Position numbers and translations under genes: made by a program. From Pseudomonas maumuensis (GTDB lineage: Bacteria; Pseudomonadota; Gammaproteobacteria; Pseudomonadales; Pseudomonadaceae), in assembly GCF_019139675.1 (NCBI RefSeq), contig NZ_CP077077.1, forward strand, positions 3,472,001-3,536,000: a stretch of DNA of 64,000 bases. Direction: 5' to 3'. How positions within the stretch are numbered: position 1 is the first letter of the stretch; each line of letters begins with the position of its first letter. This document shows, one piece after another, positions 9,094 through 17,450 of the stretch. The notes below the pieces were generated by a model, which was given only the letters and a program-made list of their open reading frames with translations, ran no database searches and was not told the DNA's origin.

Positions 9094-9317
9094 CACCAGG
9101 CCGCAAACCCAATGCAAGTCTCGCTCAGGCTTGGCGGTCATCAGTATTGAACTGCTGTCACCGCCTGCGTGCGCCACATGACGAAAAATCAAACTATCAA
9201 GAAATCCAAATAGTGAGCGACTGCCAGATATCGAGCAAACGTCACGTCGCACCCAACATCTGCACAGTCAACATTATCGCCTCGCAATAGTTCGGGTCAC
9301 GCACCAAAGAAACAGCC

Positions 9318-10268
9318 TTAAGCGGACGCTCTCACATAATCCGAAGGTGCCTCGTGAAGTCCGGATTGGTATTGCATCGATAACGCGTTTGAAGTGCTAC
9401 GTATGCATTCCACGAGGTGGTCGACGATTAGGGAAGCGCCACGCTGCAGCGGCCGTACCAAGCTGACACTGAAGGGCACCGAAACCGTGAGGCGCCTGAT
9501 GATCAGGCCTTGGTTAGCGTAAATGTTGGCGACCAATGGGTTGATGATCGATACACCAATGCCGCTCAACACCATTTGGCAAATGGTGACGGCATTGTCG
9601 ACTTCGATAATGTTGTTACGCGAAACACCCAACTGGGCAAAAACACTATCGAGATGGTGCCGGTAAGGGTCATTCGGCGCCAAGTGAATGAAGGGATACT
9701 GGCTGAGTTGCAGTGGGTCTATTTGCGGAAACACGGACAACGGATGACCAGGTGGCAGGACGCACACTTCATCCACATCCGTCAGGTGTTCAGTCGTGGT
9801 TCCCAAGGGTGCGCTCACCCCCTCGATCAAGCCGATATCGTAAGCTTGGCTGGATATCAACGGTTCGATATCGGGCGAGTCGTGAGTCGTGACACTCAGG
9901 TTGATATCCGGATAACGCTCGATGAATCTAGCAAGGCTGGTCGGCAAAATGGTTTGCGATAGTACGGGCAGGCTGACGATACTGATTTTTTCTCTCAACC
10001 CGAGCTTGATGCTTTGCGCCGCTGCGCTTACTCGAGCCAGACCGTCATACGCTTTAAGAATCTCGGAGTGAAGGGCCATACCCTCAGCCGTGGGTTTCAG
10101 GCGTCCTTTGTAGCGCTCGAACAGACGCATGCCGATGCTGCTTTCGAAATTCGAAAGCTCTCGACTTATCGTTGGCTGGGACGTCTCAAGTATCTGGGCG
10201 GCACCGGTGACAGTCCCGGTGATCATGATGGCCTTAAAGATCTCTATATGTCGAAATTTTAGGTGCAT
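9318..10268 (-). CDS. LysR-type regulator of the biosynthetic cluster
   Basis: The protein has 316 residues. Its N-terminal HTH contains VTGAAQILETSQPTISREL, as in NocR/OccR-like LysR proteins, followed by a ligand-binding domain (LPVLSQTILPTSLARFIERY). The ATG at 10268 follows AAGGAG and is preferred over upstream in-frame starts. It lies between the two biosynthetic operons and is transcribed in the same direction as the minus-strand one. I infer that it activates both through the shared ATATCAR-N22-YTGATAT sites, possibly with a pathway intermediate as inducer. Confidence 0.85.
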   Translation of the reverse strand: MHLKFRHIEIFKAIMITGTVTGAAQILETSQPTISRELSNFESSIGMRLFERYKGRLKPTAEGMALHSEILKAYDGLARVSAAAQSIKLGLREKISIVSLPVLSQTILPTSLARFIERYPDINLSVTTHDSPDIEPLISSQAYDIGLIEGVSAPLGTTTEHLTDVDEVCVLPPGHPLSVFPQIDPLQLSQYPFIHLAPNDPYRHHLDSVFAQLGVSRNNIIEVDNAVTICQMVLSGIGVSIINPLVANIYANQGLIIRRLTVSVPFSVSLVRPLQRGASLIVDHLVECIRSTSNALSMQYQSGLHEAPSDYVRASA

Positions 10269-10429
10269 ATTCACTCCTTGAATAACGCGAGCGTACTGTT
10301 TTCGAAGTACCTTGCTTTTTCTTGTGTGGCCCATCGCCCTCGTACACACCCCATCTTACTCAAAACCCTTCCCCTGTGCGTTTCAAACGTAACGGGTTGA
10401 TCGTGCAGTCCTTGGCGCCGGGAAGGCCC

Positions 10430-10735
10430 GAGTCAAGCCGTCGAACTCATGTGCGGAGCCCTGGCAGCCGCTGCGGCTGAACCCGTCAATGCCGCTAAAA
10501 ACCTTCTGCCATGCTGATGGGCAGATCTTTTCGACAAGCTTGCGACGCGAGCCAGGCTTGTTGCCAATCTCAGCACCTGCGCCTGAAAACCCGCCCCATT
10601 GCTAACCATGAGGGGAGAAAAACCCGTCAATCGTAAAGTGTCTTCACGACGTGGCCTGTTCGTCGCTCTGGCACTGTTCGTACACGGTGTGACGCACGGG
10701 GAAGCGCACCCCCAAAACAGCAACTTTATAGTTCA
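10430..10735. repeat. Possible repetitive or structured non-coding element
   Basis: The sequence ACCCGTCAAT occurs twice, near 10474 and 10614, and the stretch from about 10560 to 10720 reads like a family of short intergenic sequences I have seen in other Pseudomonas genomes. It may be related to C4-type antisense RNA loci or to degenerate repeat-derived frames. The identification is from memory only. Confidence 0.3.
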
Positions 10736-10886
10736 GCTGAATGACCATGAATGCCGACTGAATACTTGCATAAAGTCGCAACACCAAACAACAAAAAATT
10801 TAAATCCCCGACCCACCAAACACAAGACGAGCCCACGCCTTTAATGACAGGCACATATGTAAAAACAATACTAATTTGACACCCGA

Positions 10887-10922
10887 ATATCAACTTTTTA
10901 ATGAGCAATACATTTTTGATAT
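10887..10922 (+). promoter_or_regulatory. Candidate LysR operator (copy 2)
   Basis: ATATCAA at 10887-10893 and TTGATAT at 10916-10922 are inverted half-sites with a 22-base gap, followed after 3 bases by TTGACA. Geometry and sequence match copy 1 upstream of the opposite operon. Confidence 0.55.
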
Positions 10923-10925
10923 AGA

Positions 10926-10955
10926 TTGACAGCCATTCCATCAATCATTGAGCAT
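10926..10955 (+). promoter_or_regulatory. Putative activator-dependent promoter of the 11027-22388 operon
   Basis: TTGACA at 10926-10931 lies 3 bases after the operator. No good -10 box is found at 16-18 bases, which would fit an activator-dependent promoter. A second TTGACA at 10876-10881 with TAATGA 17 bases on is an alternative start overlapping the operator. Confidence 0.4.
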
Positions 10956-11026
10956 CGCTGCCGACGGCACTCTTTGCCGACCATACCCAGGGACCTTGGG
11001 TTGAAATAATTCACGATGGAGGTCGC

Positions 11027-12451
11027 GTGCACGCCATGGCTGACAACTCGAATTTCAATGATGTTCTGGATGCGGCGATGACGCGAATGAACCATTGTTA
11101 TCAACAAGTGCCGACACACTTCTGGGCAGATCGCACAGCCTTCACACACCGCTTCGATAACTTGCGTCAAATGGCAGGTCGCAGCGTCTCTCCACCGTTG
11201 ACGCCCGCGCAAGCGCAACAGGCCGTGGTCCATGAGCTATCCACTGCTAAACGCACGGCACTGTACCTTGGCGTACCCTGGTGTATTCAAACCTGTTCAT
11301 TCTGCGACCTCGCTTACTCGCGCAGCCCGCGAGCAGAGGAGAAACGCGAGTACATCGAGGTCATCCTCCAGGAACTGGATACCTACAATGCTGCAGGGCT
11401 CGCCTCGACGCCTGCAGGGAGTATCTACTTCGGTGGTGGCACCCCCTCGATACTCGACAATGATCTGCTCGCAGCCTTCGTCGATGGCACCTTGCAACGT
11501 AGCCACCTGGCAGACAACGCGGTGATCACACTGGAAGCAAGCCCGGCGACGTTGACGGACTCGAAATTGAAGCTGCTTTCCTCTCGGATCAATCGCATGA
11601 GTCTGGGGGTGCAATCCACCGACACTGCGTTGAGACAACGTGAAGGGCGGATCCTGCCACGGGAAAAGCTCCTGGCCCGGGTGGCTACCACGCTGGAGTA
11701 CTTCGACCTGGTCAATACCGATGTTCTGTATGGTATGCCTGGTCAATCACTCGAGTCGGTATTCCTCACCCTGAAAGACCTGGTGGACCTGGGTGTGCCC
11801 TCCATCACCTTCTATCGCAACGAACTATTTCCTGGCACCAAGAGTTTCCAGTTGGCTCGCCAGCAACCCTGGGCAACGGTCTCCGAACACAAAGCCAGAG
11901 AAATGTACTTCCTTGGCAAGACCTACCTCGAATCGTGCGACTACCACGAAAGTCCATTGGGCTGGTTTGTTAAACATAAAAAAACAGAAGCCATCACGTC
12001 ATGGGAAACGATGATTGAGCGCTGGAGTACGGTCGTCCCCTACTTTGGTTTGGGCATGGGCGCCTTTTCCACTGCCGCTAATTATTGGGTACAGAACAAT
12101 GAATCGCTCAGTGGTTGGATGGAGCGTGTGCGTGGTGGTCAGTTGCCATTGGCCAGTGGTTCACTGTTCGATGATAAAGAACGGTTCATGGTCACGCTCA
12201 TGCGTTATATCCGCGTGTTCAGTCGGGTGAAGCGTGATTACTTGCTGACACAGAGTGGAAGTACCCGCTTTGCCGTTGAACGTCTAATACATACCTGGTT
12301 AGAAATGGGCCTGGCCATGCACGAAGATGAGTGGCTGGTGTTCACCGAAGCGGGTTGTTCACTCATCCATTGGCTGATCGATGACTTGGCCCATGCGTTC
12401 GTCGACGGCGCGGTCAATACGGAAATCAAAATCGCTGCGCTAAATATCTGA
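11027..12451 (+). CDS. HemN/HemW-like radical SAM protein
   Basis: The 474-aa protein has a CxxxCxxC cluster motif, CIQTCSFC, with cysteines near residues 86, 90 and 93, binding [4Fe-4S]-SAM. YFGGGTPSIL follows near residue 134, the SAM-contact motif of HemN-type enzymes. HemN-like radical SAM proteins in biosynthetic clusters perform methylations, cyclopropanations and other C-C chemistry, so it is unlikely to be a haem enzyme here. The GTG at 11027 has GGAGG four bases before; an in-frame ATG at 11036 is an alternative. It is the first gene of the plus-strand operon, followed by a carrier protein after 26 bases. Confidence 0.85.
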   Translation: MHAMADNSNFNDVLDAAMTRMNHCYQQVPTHFWADRTAFTHRFDNLRQMAGRSVSPPLTPAQAQQAVVHELSTAKRTALYLGVPWCIQTCSFCDLAYSRSPRAEEKREYIEVILQELDTYNAAGLASTPAGSIYFGGGTPSILDNDLLAAFVDGTLQRSHLADNAVITLEASPATLTDSKLKLLSSRINRMSLGVQSTDTALRQREGRILPREKLLARVATTLEYFDLVNTDVLYGMPGQSLESVFLTLKDLVDLGVPSITFYRNELFPGTKSFQLARQQPWATVSEHKAREMYFLGKTYLESCDYHESPLGWFVKHKKTEAITSWETMIERWSTVVPYFGLGMGAFSTAANYWVQNNESLSGWMERVRGGQLPLASGSLFDDKERFMVTLMRYIRVFSRVKRDYLLTQSGSTRFAVERLIHTWLEMGLAMHEDEWLVFTEAGCSLIHWLIDDLAHAFVDGAVNTEIKIAALNI

Positions 12452-12477
12452 CAACATCACAGGGAGTGATTTATCCA

Positions 12478-12717
12478 ATGAAAATCATTGATGCAATCGA
12501 AATAATCCTGGCTGACTGGATCGATACGTCGACATTCGACCGCAATGACGACTTGTTCGACCAGGGCATCAATTCGTTGCAGATGGCGATTCTTATTGAT
12601 GAGATCAATAAGCGCTTCAACCTCTCCGCCAGCCTCGAGGTCCTCGCCGAAGGGGCTTCGATGACTGCCCTGGCTTCAACGTTGAGCCGGAAATTCTCTT
12701 CTCAGAACATCGGTTAA
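12478..12717 (+). CDS. Acyl/peptidyl carrier protein
   Basis: The 79-aa single-domain carrier protein has the phosphopantetheine attachment motif QGINSLQ with Ser33, where Asn replaces the usual Asp before the serine. It begins MKIIDAIEIILADW and shows the acidic four-helix pattern. The ATG at 12478 has AGGGAG at the right distance; a GTG four codons upstream overlaps that SD. Its position directly before the SyrB2-like halogenase suggests that it presents the amino-acyl substrate to that enzyme, as SyrB1 does for SyrB2. Confidence 0.85.
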   Translation: MKIIDAIEIILADWIDTSTFDRNDDLFDQGINSLQMAILIDEINKRFNLSASLEVLAEGASMTALASTLSRKFSSQNIG

Positions 12718-12729
12718 GGAGCAACCGTG

Positions 12730-13665
12730 ATGACCAACGACCTGCATGAACCACTCAGTGACGAACAAGTGGCGTTCTTTCAGAAAGAGGGCTACCTCGG
12801 CCCCTTCCCGGCTTACTCCGAGGGCGAGATCGACGACATTTGGCGACGAGCCCGCCTGAAAACCTTCGATCACTCCAAATCGGTTTTCGGCAAAGCCGAG
12901 AACACCAAGGATCCGATATCCAGCTACGACCGCCACCTGGACATAGATGAACTTGCGGACCATGTCTGCCATCCGGCCATTGTCTCCAAGCTACAACGAC
13001 TGATTGGGCGTGATGTGGCCTGCTGGCGCTCCGAGTTTTTCCCCAAGTATCCGGGCGATGAAGGGACCGACTGGCACCAAGGCGATACGTTCGCAGGTCT
13101 CAACGGCGGCAAGGACGCGCTTCGGTGGCCCGAAGGTTCTCAGGAAGGGGGAACTGTCACCGTCTGGACGGCGCTCTCGGATGTGACCCTTGACATGGGG
13201 CCAATGGGCATCATTCCAGGCACCCAGCACTCCCGGTTCTATGACGAATCCAAGGCGGCCTCTTACTCGCAAGACAAGCATGGACTGGTCAAGAACGGAG
13301 TGGCCCGCGGCTTCTACGGATACGACTACCGCGAATTGCAGGTTGATCCGAACTGGACGCCAGATGAATCGAAAGCCATTTACTTCACCATGAAGAAGGG
13401 TGAATTCATCATTTTCTGGTCCACCCTCCTGCATGGTTCGCTGCCTCACCTGGGTGAGACGAGCACGCCACGTCTGGGCTACGTATCTCGCTACGTGCCT
13501 ACCTCCGTCAAGGTCTACCCGGATGCAGATACCCTCACCGAGTTCGGCAGAACGGTAACCCTCGAACAATACGGCACAGTCATCGCCGGTGGGGAAGATG
13601 CATATGGCCACAACCGTGTGCGCTCATGCACCACGCGCGGAAAGCCATTCAATCGAATTGCGTAA
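12730..13665 (+). CDS. SyrB2-type non-haem Fe(II)/2-oxoglutarate halogenase
   Basis: The 311-aa protein is closely related along its length to SyrB2, the carrier-protein-dependent threonine chlorinase. Shared stretches include FFPKYPGDEGTDWHQ, GVARGFYGYDYRELQVD, KGEFIIFWSTLLH and SRYVP. The metal site reads DWHQGDTF: the Asp of the hydroxylase HxD triad is Gly118 here (Ala118 in SyrB2), which opens a coordination site for chloride. With the ATG at 12730 the ligands fall at His116 and His235 and the 2-oxoglutarate arginine near 254, as in SyrB2. AAGGAG is 8 bases upstream. I infer chlorination of an unactivated carbon of an amino acid bound to a neighbouring carrier protein. Chlorine may be kept or be a leaving group for ring closure. 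Confidence 0.93.
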   Translation: MTNDLHEPLSDEQVAFFQKEGYLGPFPAYSEGEIDDIWRRARLKTFDHSKSVFGKAENTKDPISSYDRHLDIDELADHVCHPAIVSKLQRLIGRDVACWRSEFFPKYPGDEGTDWHQGDTFAGLNGGKDALRWPEGSQEGGTVTVWTALSDVTLDMGPMGIIPGTQHSRFYDESKAASYSQDKHGLVKNGVARGFYGYDYRELQVDPNWTPDESKAIYFTMKKGEFIIFWSTLLHGSLPHLGETSTPRLGYVSRYVPTSVKVYPDADTLTEFGRTVTLEQYGTVIAGGEDAYGHNRVRSCTTRGKPFNRIA

Positions 13666-13723
13666 TGGCGTCACTTGCCGTTCGGTTGCGCGCTCCGTCC
13701 TGTTTGTGAAAGGAAGATCTTCG

Positions 13724-14875
13724 ATGACCCTCAGCATTCCCTTCGGGGACAACGCCTTGGCATTGTCCTTTGCCGGCTCACGTCACAAATTCCTCAGTGC
13801 CACTTGTACACCTGATGCATTCAGCGATTGCCTGCTGCAGTTGGTGGCTGCATCCAGCAGCGAGCCGGTACCACTCGGTGTACTGCGCCTGGTGGTGGCA
13901 GTCAGCGACCAAGACCAGCTTCACGGCATTCTCGAGCAACTGACGAAGGATTTCCCGGCGCTGCTTTGCCGGGCCGAGGTCGTTGTTCAGCCGCCCTTCT
14001 CAGGACAGCTGCAGCTCAGCGCCTGGCTGGTGGATCAGGCGGCCATTGCCAATGAGGCCTCCTCGAACAGCTCCTCTGCTGCGTTGCAATGGCTGTTCTC
14101 GGCCAGCAACGAGCTTGTGCCGAGCAATGCGCAAGTGGCCTCTGTGTTCAGCCGGCAGTTCTACGACGGCATGACGTTTGGCCATGCCCAAGGGCATACG
14201 CCCGATGACCTGCTGCGCGCCTGGATTTACATCGGCAACATCACCCAGGGGCGACACGATGAGACCCCCTATCAACAGGTCAATGCGGCTCGGCGAGACG
14301 TTTTCCAGGAGGTAGGGATCGGTAAAGGAACGGTCGGCTCTCCCTTCCCGGCAAGTACCGGCATAGGTACGCAAGGGCCTTCACTCACCCTTGGACTGCT
14401 CTCGTGCAGGACTCGCCCTGGAATGCGTCTCGTCGCCCTGGAGAATCGACGCCAGACCAGTGCGTTTCATTACCCGAAGGAGGAGAGCCTGATCGCGCCC
14501 TTGTTTTCACGCGCGGTGGCCATCCTTGGTGGTGCGCAAGCGATGGTGTTCGTATCCGGAACGGCCAGTATCGTCGGTGCGAAGAGCGTGCATCTCGGTG
14601 ATATCGAGCAGCAAACGAGGCAGACCCTTGAAAACATAGGCAACCTGCTATGCGCCAGGCTGCTGTCGGATTACGACTGCTATCCAGCGGTATCCGGTCT
14701 TGAAAGCATTGTCAGCTATACGGTGTACATCAAACACCGCAAAGACTTTGCACTGGTACGCGCGGTATGCGCTGCACTGCTGCCGGACCGGGCAGTGGCG
14801 TCGTTCGTCGAGGCTGATGTCTGCCGAACCGAGTTGCTGGTGGAGATCGAAGCCATTGCCGTGATGCCGGAATAA
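13724..14875 (+). CDS. Chorismatase-like (FkbO/Hyg5/XanB2, YjgF-fold) protein
   Basis: The 383-aa protein resembles the chorismatase family. The C-terminal half has AMVFVSGTASIVGAKSVHLG and DIEQQTRQTLENI, as in XanB2/FkbO, and near the end ADVCRTELLVEIEA. The Cys about residue 367 and Glu seven residues later match the Cys/Glu pair I recall from Hyg5-type, 3-hydroxybenzoate-forming enzymes. Chorismatases cleave chorismate to pyruvate and a hydroxybenzoate or dihydroxycyclohexadiene carboxylate. The N-terminal half is divergent, so another YjgF-fold reaction is possible. The ATG at 13724 is preceded by AAAGGAAG; longer in-frame starts overlap the halogenase gene. Confidence 0.72.
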   Translation: MTLSIPFGDNALALSFAGSRHKFLSATCTPDAFSDCLLQLVAASSSEPVPLGVLRLVVAVSDQDQLHGILEQLTKDFPALLCRAEVVVQPPFSGQLQLSAWLVDQAAIANEASSNSSSAALQWLFSASNELVPSNAQVASVFSRQFYDGMTFGHAQGHTPDDLLRAWIYIGNITQGRHDETPYQQVNAARRDVFQEVGIGKGTVGSPFPASTGIGTQGPSLTLGLLSCRTRPGMRLVALENRRQTSAFHYPKEESLIAPLFSRAVAILGGAQAMVFVSGTASIVGAKSVHLGDIEQQTRQTLENIGNLLCARLLSDYDCYPAVSGLESIVSYTVYIKHRKDFALVRAVCAALLPDRAVASFVEADVCRTELLVEIEAIAVMPE

Positions 14876-14880
14876 GCACC

Positions 14881-16221
14881 ATGCCGATCACTGACAGCGC
14901 TCACTTCGACGAAAGGCCTTTTCCCTCTGACTGGCAGCTACCGGATGACTTGACCGGCCGTATCTTCATCGGTGGCCTCAGGGAAAACCGAGAATGTTAC
15001 TACCTCATCGATTTTGCTCAGAAACTTATCAAAAGCTGCATCGTGCAGGTCGACGGTTACGTTTCGGCATTCTCCGGATACATAGAAAAGCATCTGGCCC
15101 CTGACCAGTACCCTTACGCCTGCGGCTCCAGCAACGCCGTAGCGTATTGTTTCGTTCAACCGCATGAGGCGCTTGAACTTGAAGATGGTCGCGTTGTAGT
15201 TGGCATGCACAACTGCAGCTATGCCCGAGAAATCGAGTTTTCCCAGCGACATGTAGGCCATGTCTCTGAACATGATGAATTCGTGCCACGCATGATGTCC
15301 GCGCAAAACTCGCTTGATCGCGGCACAGGTGAATACCTGTACACCATGACCGATATGCAGCAGCGCTTGCGGGCCTATGGTGCAGGGCCGCAGGAGCTGG
15401 ATACCGAGCTATATGCGCTTGATACAAGCTGGCAAAGCCCGCGCAAGCTGGCCTCGTTGCGCACGCTTGAGGCGTTGCACGAGGTCAAGCAGAGCCCGGA
15501 CCCGCGTTACCTGGTACTGACCGAATTTTGCCTGGCTGCGAACGTTCGTCCTCCTTGCCCTGAAGGAGATCCCTTTGCCGACCCGATGCACTGGCAGGCA
15601 TATCAGGCTGGAGGGCTGCAGGCCAATCGAATCTACCTGGTGGACAAGTCGACCGGGCAGTCCCAGGCACAGCTCGTTGCTGCAGGCACCCCTGGGCATA
15701 TCGAGTTCTCGCGGACGGACCCTTCACGCTTCTACTTGTCTTGCCACAACCTGTCCAAAGCACACGGCAAGTTGATATTGCACGGCCAGGCGACACTGAT
15801 CGCGGGCACGATCCGAGAGGGCGTGCTCAACCTCGAAGATAAGTATCAGCCCAAGGGGCTGTACCGGCTGACATCCCACAAATTGTTCATCTACCAGGGC
15901 GAGCACTACATCGTGCTCAGTGCCTATCCCAATCGTTTTCACATTGTGCGTGAACGTACGCTGCAACGAATCAGGGACGAGCAACTCTTCGAGCACGAAT
16001 CCATCGCGACCCAGGGGCTGCACTTCTGCACCTTGCTCGGACACATGCCGCTATGGATAGAGACTTCCGATAATGGCCGCTACGTGTTGCTGGTTTCGAA
16101 TGAGCTCATCTACGTCTACGACATGCAGCATCGCACCCTGCGTCATGTCCGCGGCTACAGCCATCACGGCGCCTTCTCAGGCACTGCGCACCTGAGCAAC
16201 TTCAACGACGAGCACTATTGA
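14881..16221 (+). CDS. Cluster-associated protein of unknown function, probable beta-propeller
   Basis: The 446-aa soluble protein is not recognised. Repeated beta-rich blocks with Gly/Asp turns and aromatic strands (for example RYVLLVSNELIYVYDMQHRT near the end and HNCSYAREIEFS earlier) suggest a WD40- or carotenoid-oxygenase-like propeller, but I could not define blades or a metal site. Many His residues are present. It starts five bases after the chorismatase-like stop and runs to within about 20 bases of the aminotransferase, so it belongs to the operon. It may be a new enzyme type or a binding protein for the product. Confidence 0.7.
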   Translation: MPITDSAHFDERPFPSDWQLPDDLTGRIFIGGLRENRECYYLIDFAQKLIKSCIVQVDGYVSAFSGYIEKHLAPDQYPYACGSSNAVAYCFVQPHEALELEDGRVVVGMHNCSYAREIEFSQRHVGHVSEHDEFVPRMMSAQNSLDRGTGEYLYTMTDMQQRLRAYGAGPQELDTELYALDTSWQSPRKLASLRTLEALHEVKQSPDPRYLVLTEFCLAANVRPPCPEGDPFADPMHWQAYQAGGLQANRIYLVDKSTGQSQAQLVAAGTPGHIEFSRTDPSRFYLSCHNLSKAHGKLILHGQATLIAGTIREGVLNLEDKYQPKGLYRLTSHKLFIYQGEHYIVLSAYPNRFHIVRERTLQRIRDEQLFEHESIATQGLHFCTLLGHMPLWIETSDNGRYVLLVSNELIYVYDMQHRTLRHVRGYSHHGAFSGTAHLSNFNDEHY

Positions 16222-16241
16222 CCCTTCGATCGAGCGTGAAC

Positions 16242-17450
16242 ATGCAAGCGACAGTCTTCAATACCTTCTTTCGCGAGACCAAGCTGGCCCCCGACAGCGA
16301 CGACTTCTTCAGTTGGGTCCGTACGCTCAAGGCCTCGTCAACTGGACAACCACTCCTCGACTTCGGCGTCGCGGACGCCTTCATGCCACCCGCTGACGAA
16401 CTTTCCGAGGCGTTGAGTGCATTGGCCGCGCGTCGTGAGCTACATGGCTATGTCTACCATCATTCGGCTTACGAGGCGGCGTGCCTACGGCACGCAACCC
16501 AGGGTATCAGGTCGTCGTCCGCGCTGGCCGTTCTACCCACCAGTGGCGCAAAGTCCGCGCTCAATCTGCTGTGTCTGGCCCTGATAGACGCGGGCGACGT
16601 TGTTCTTGTGACGACGCCGGCATACCCTATTTTTTCGACCATGGCACAGCGCCTGGGCGCGACCGTGGTAGAACTGCCCCTGCTGGAGGAAAACGACTTC
16701 CTGCCGAATCTGCAGCAGTTGTCGGCAGAAGTGCTCGCGCGTGCCAAGTTGCTGGTGGTGAACTACCCGAACAACCCGACTGGAAAAGTGCCAAGCCAAG
16801 CGGAATGTGATCGTCTGCTGGCTCTTTGCAAGCTCCACGACATCTTGATGATCAACGACGCGGCCTATGCGGACTTGCTGCCTGCTGATCAACCCCGTGG
16901 ACGTTTCCTGTATGCAGATGGCGCATCGAGCCACTGCATCGAAGTGCATTCGCTCTCCAAGTCATTGCAGATTCCCGGCTGGCGACTTGGCTTCATCCTT
17001 GCCGCACCCGCGTTTATCCAGGCGCTTGGCAAGCTCAGTCTGTTGCACGAAAGTGGGCAGCCGCGCATTTTACTGGATGCGGTTACCACCGTCCTCGACG
17101 ATCGCGCTTTTGCCGAACAGCTTTGCCAGTGCATAGCCAAGCGGCGCACCGTGCTGGTCGATATCCTCCAGGCAAATGGCCTGACGGTGTTCAATCCTGA
17201 CGGCGCGTTCTTTGTCTACGCACAATGTCCCCCCGGTTTGATCAATGGCAGGACGTTCGACACTGCCTACGACTTCTCGCACTACCTGGCCAGTGAACTG
17301 GGGATCCTGACGATCCCCTACCAAGTGGCTGGACGGAGCCAGGTGCGCTTTTCCGTGGCCTTCGGTGGCGACGACGAAACAGTGTTCTCTCGCTTGCGGC
17401 AGCAATTATCCCAGGTGAAGTTCAGGCATTCCGGGAAGGTGTCGAGATGA
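16242..17450 (+). CDS. PLP-dependent aminotransferase, class I/II (DapL/aspartate aminotransferase-like)
   Basis: The 402-aa fold-type I enzyme has VNYPNNPTGKVPS (about residues 173-185), the INDAAYADL segment, and the PLP lysine in EVHSLSKSLQIPGWRLGF, Lys240. The NNPTG and SKS..PGWR motifs resemble LL-diaminopimelate and aspartate-type aminotransferases. Its stop overlaps the start of the KAS III-like gene by four bases (ATGA), implying coupled translation. It probably makes or remodels the amino acid that is loaded on a carrier protein. The ATG at 16242 is used; its SD is weak. Confidence 0.85.
   Translation: MQATVFNTFFRETKLAPDSDDFFSWVRTLKASSTGQPLLDFGVADAFMPPADELSEALSALAARRELHGYVYHHSAYEAACLRHATQGIRSSSALAVLPTSGAKSALNLLCLALIDAGDVVLVTTPAYPIFSTMAQRLGATVVELPLLEENDFLPNLQQLSAEVLARAKLLVVNYPNNPTGKVPSQAECDRLLALCKLHDILMINDAAYADLLPADQPRGRFLYADGASSHCIEVHSLSKSLQIPGWRLGFILAAPAFIQALGKLSLLHESGQPRILLDAVTTVLDDRAFAEQLCQCIAKRRTVLVDILQANGLTVFNPDGAFFVYAQCPPGLINGRTFDTAYDFSHYLASELGILTIPYQVAGRSQVRFSVAFGGDDETVFSRLRQQLSQVKFRHSGKVSR

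Larger units (their letters stand above)
8943..9317. other. Promoter region of the minus-strand biosynthetic operon
   Basis: No gene is seen in these 375 bases. They separate the ProC-like gene from the end of the LysR gene and hold the promoter and operator listed separately. The part beyond 9100 shows nothing distinctive. Confidence 0.6.
10269..11026. other. 758-bp intergenic region between the LysR gene and the biosynthetic operon
   Basis: No convincing gene is present. The stretch 10420-10740 resembles a recurrent Pseudomonas intergenic sequence (see separate entry). The following 10740-10960 is notably AT-rich and carries the operator and promoter of the plus-strand operon. Short open frames of 81-96 codons here lack good start signals and coding bias. 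Confidence 0.55.

Noticed and set aside
10433..10844. Short open frames of 96 (minus) and 81 (plus) codons between the LysR gene and the operon
   Set aside because: They overlap each other on opposite strands in a repeat-like segment, with no conserved domain or convincing SD.
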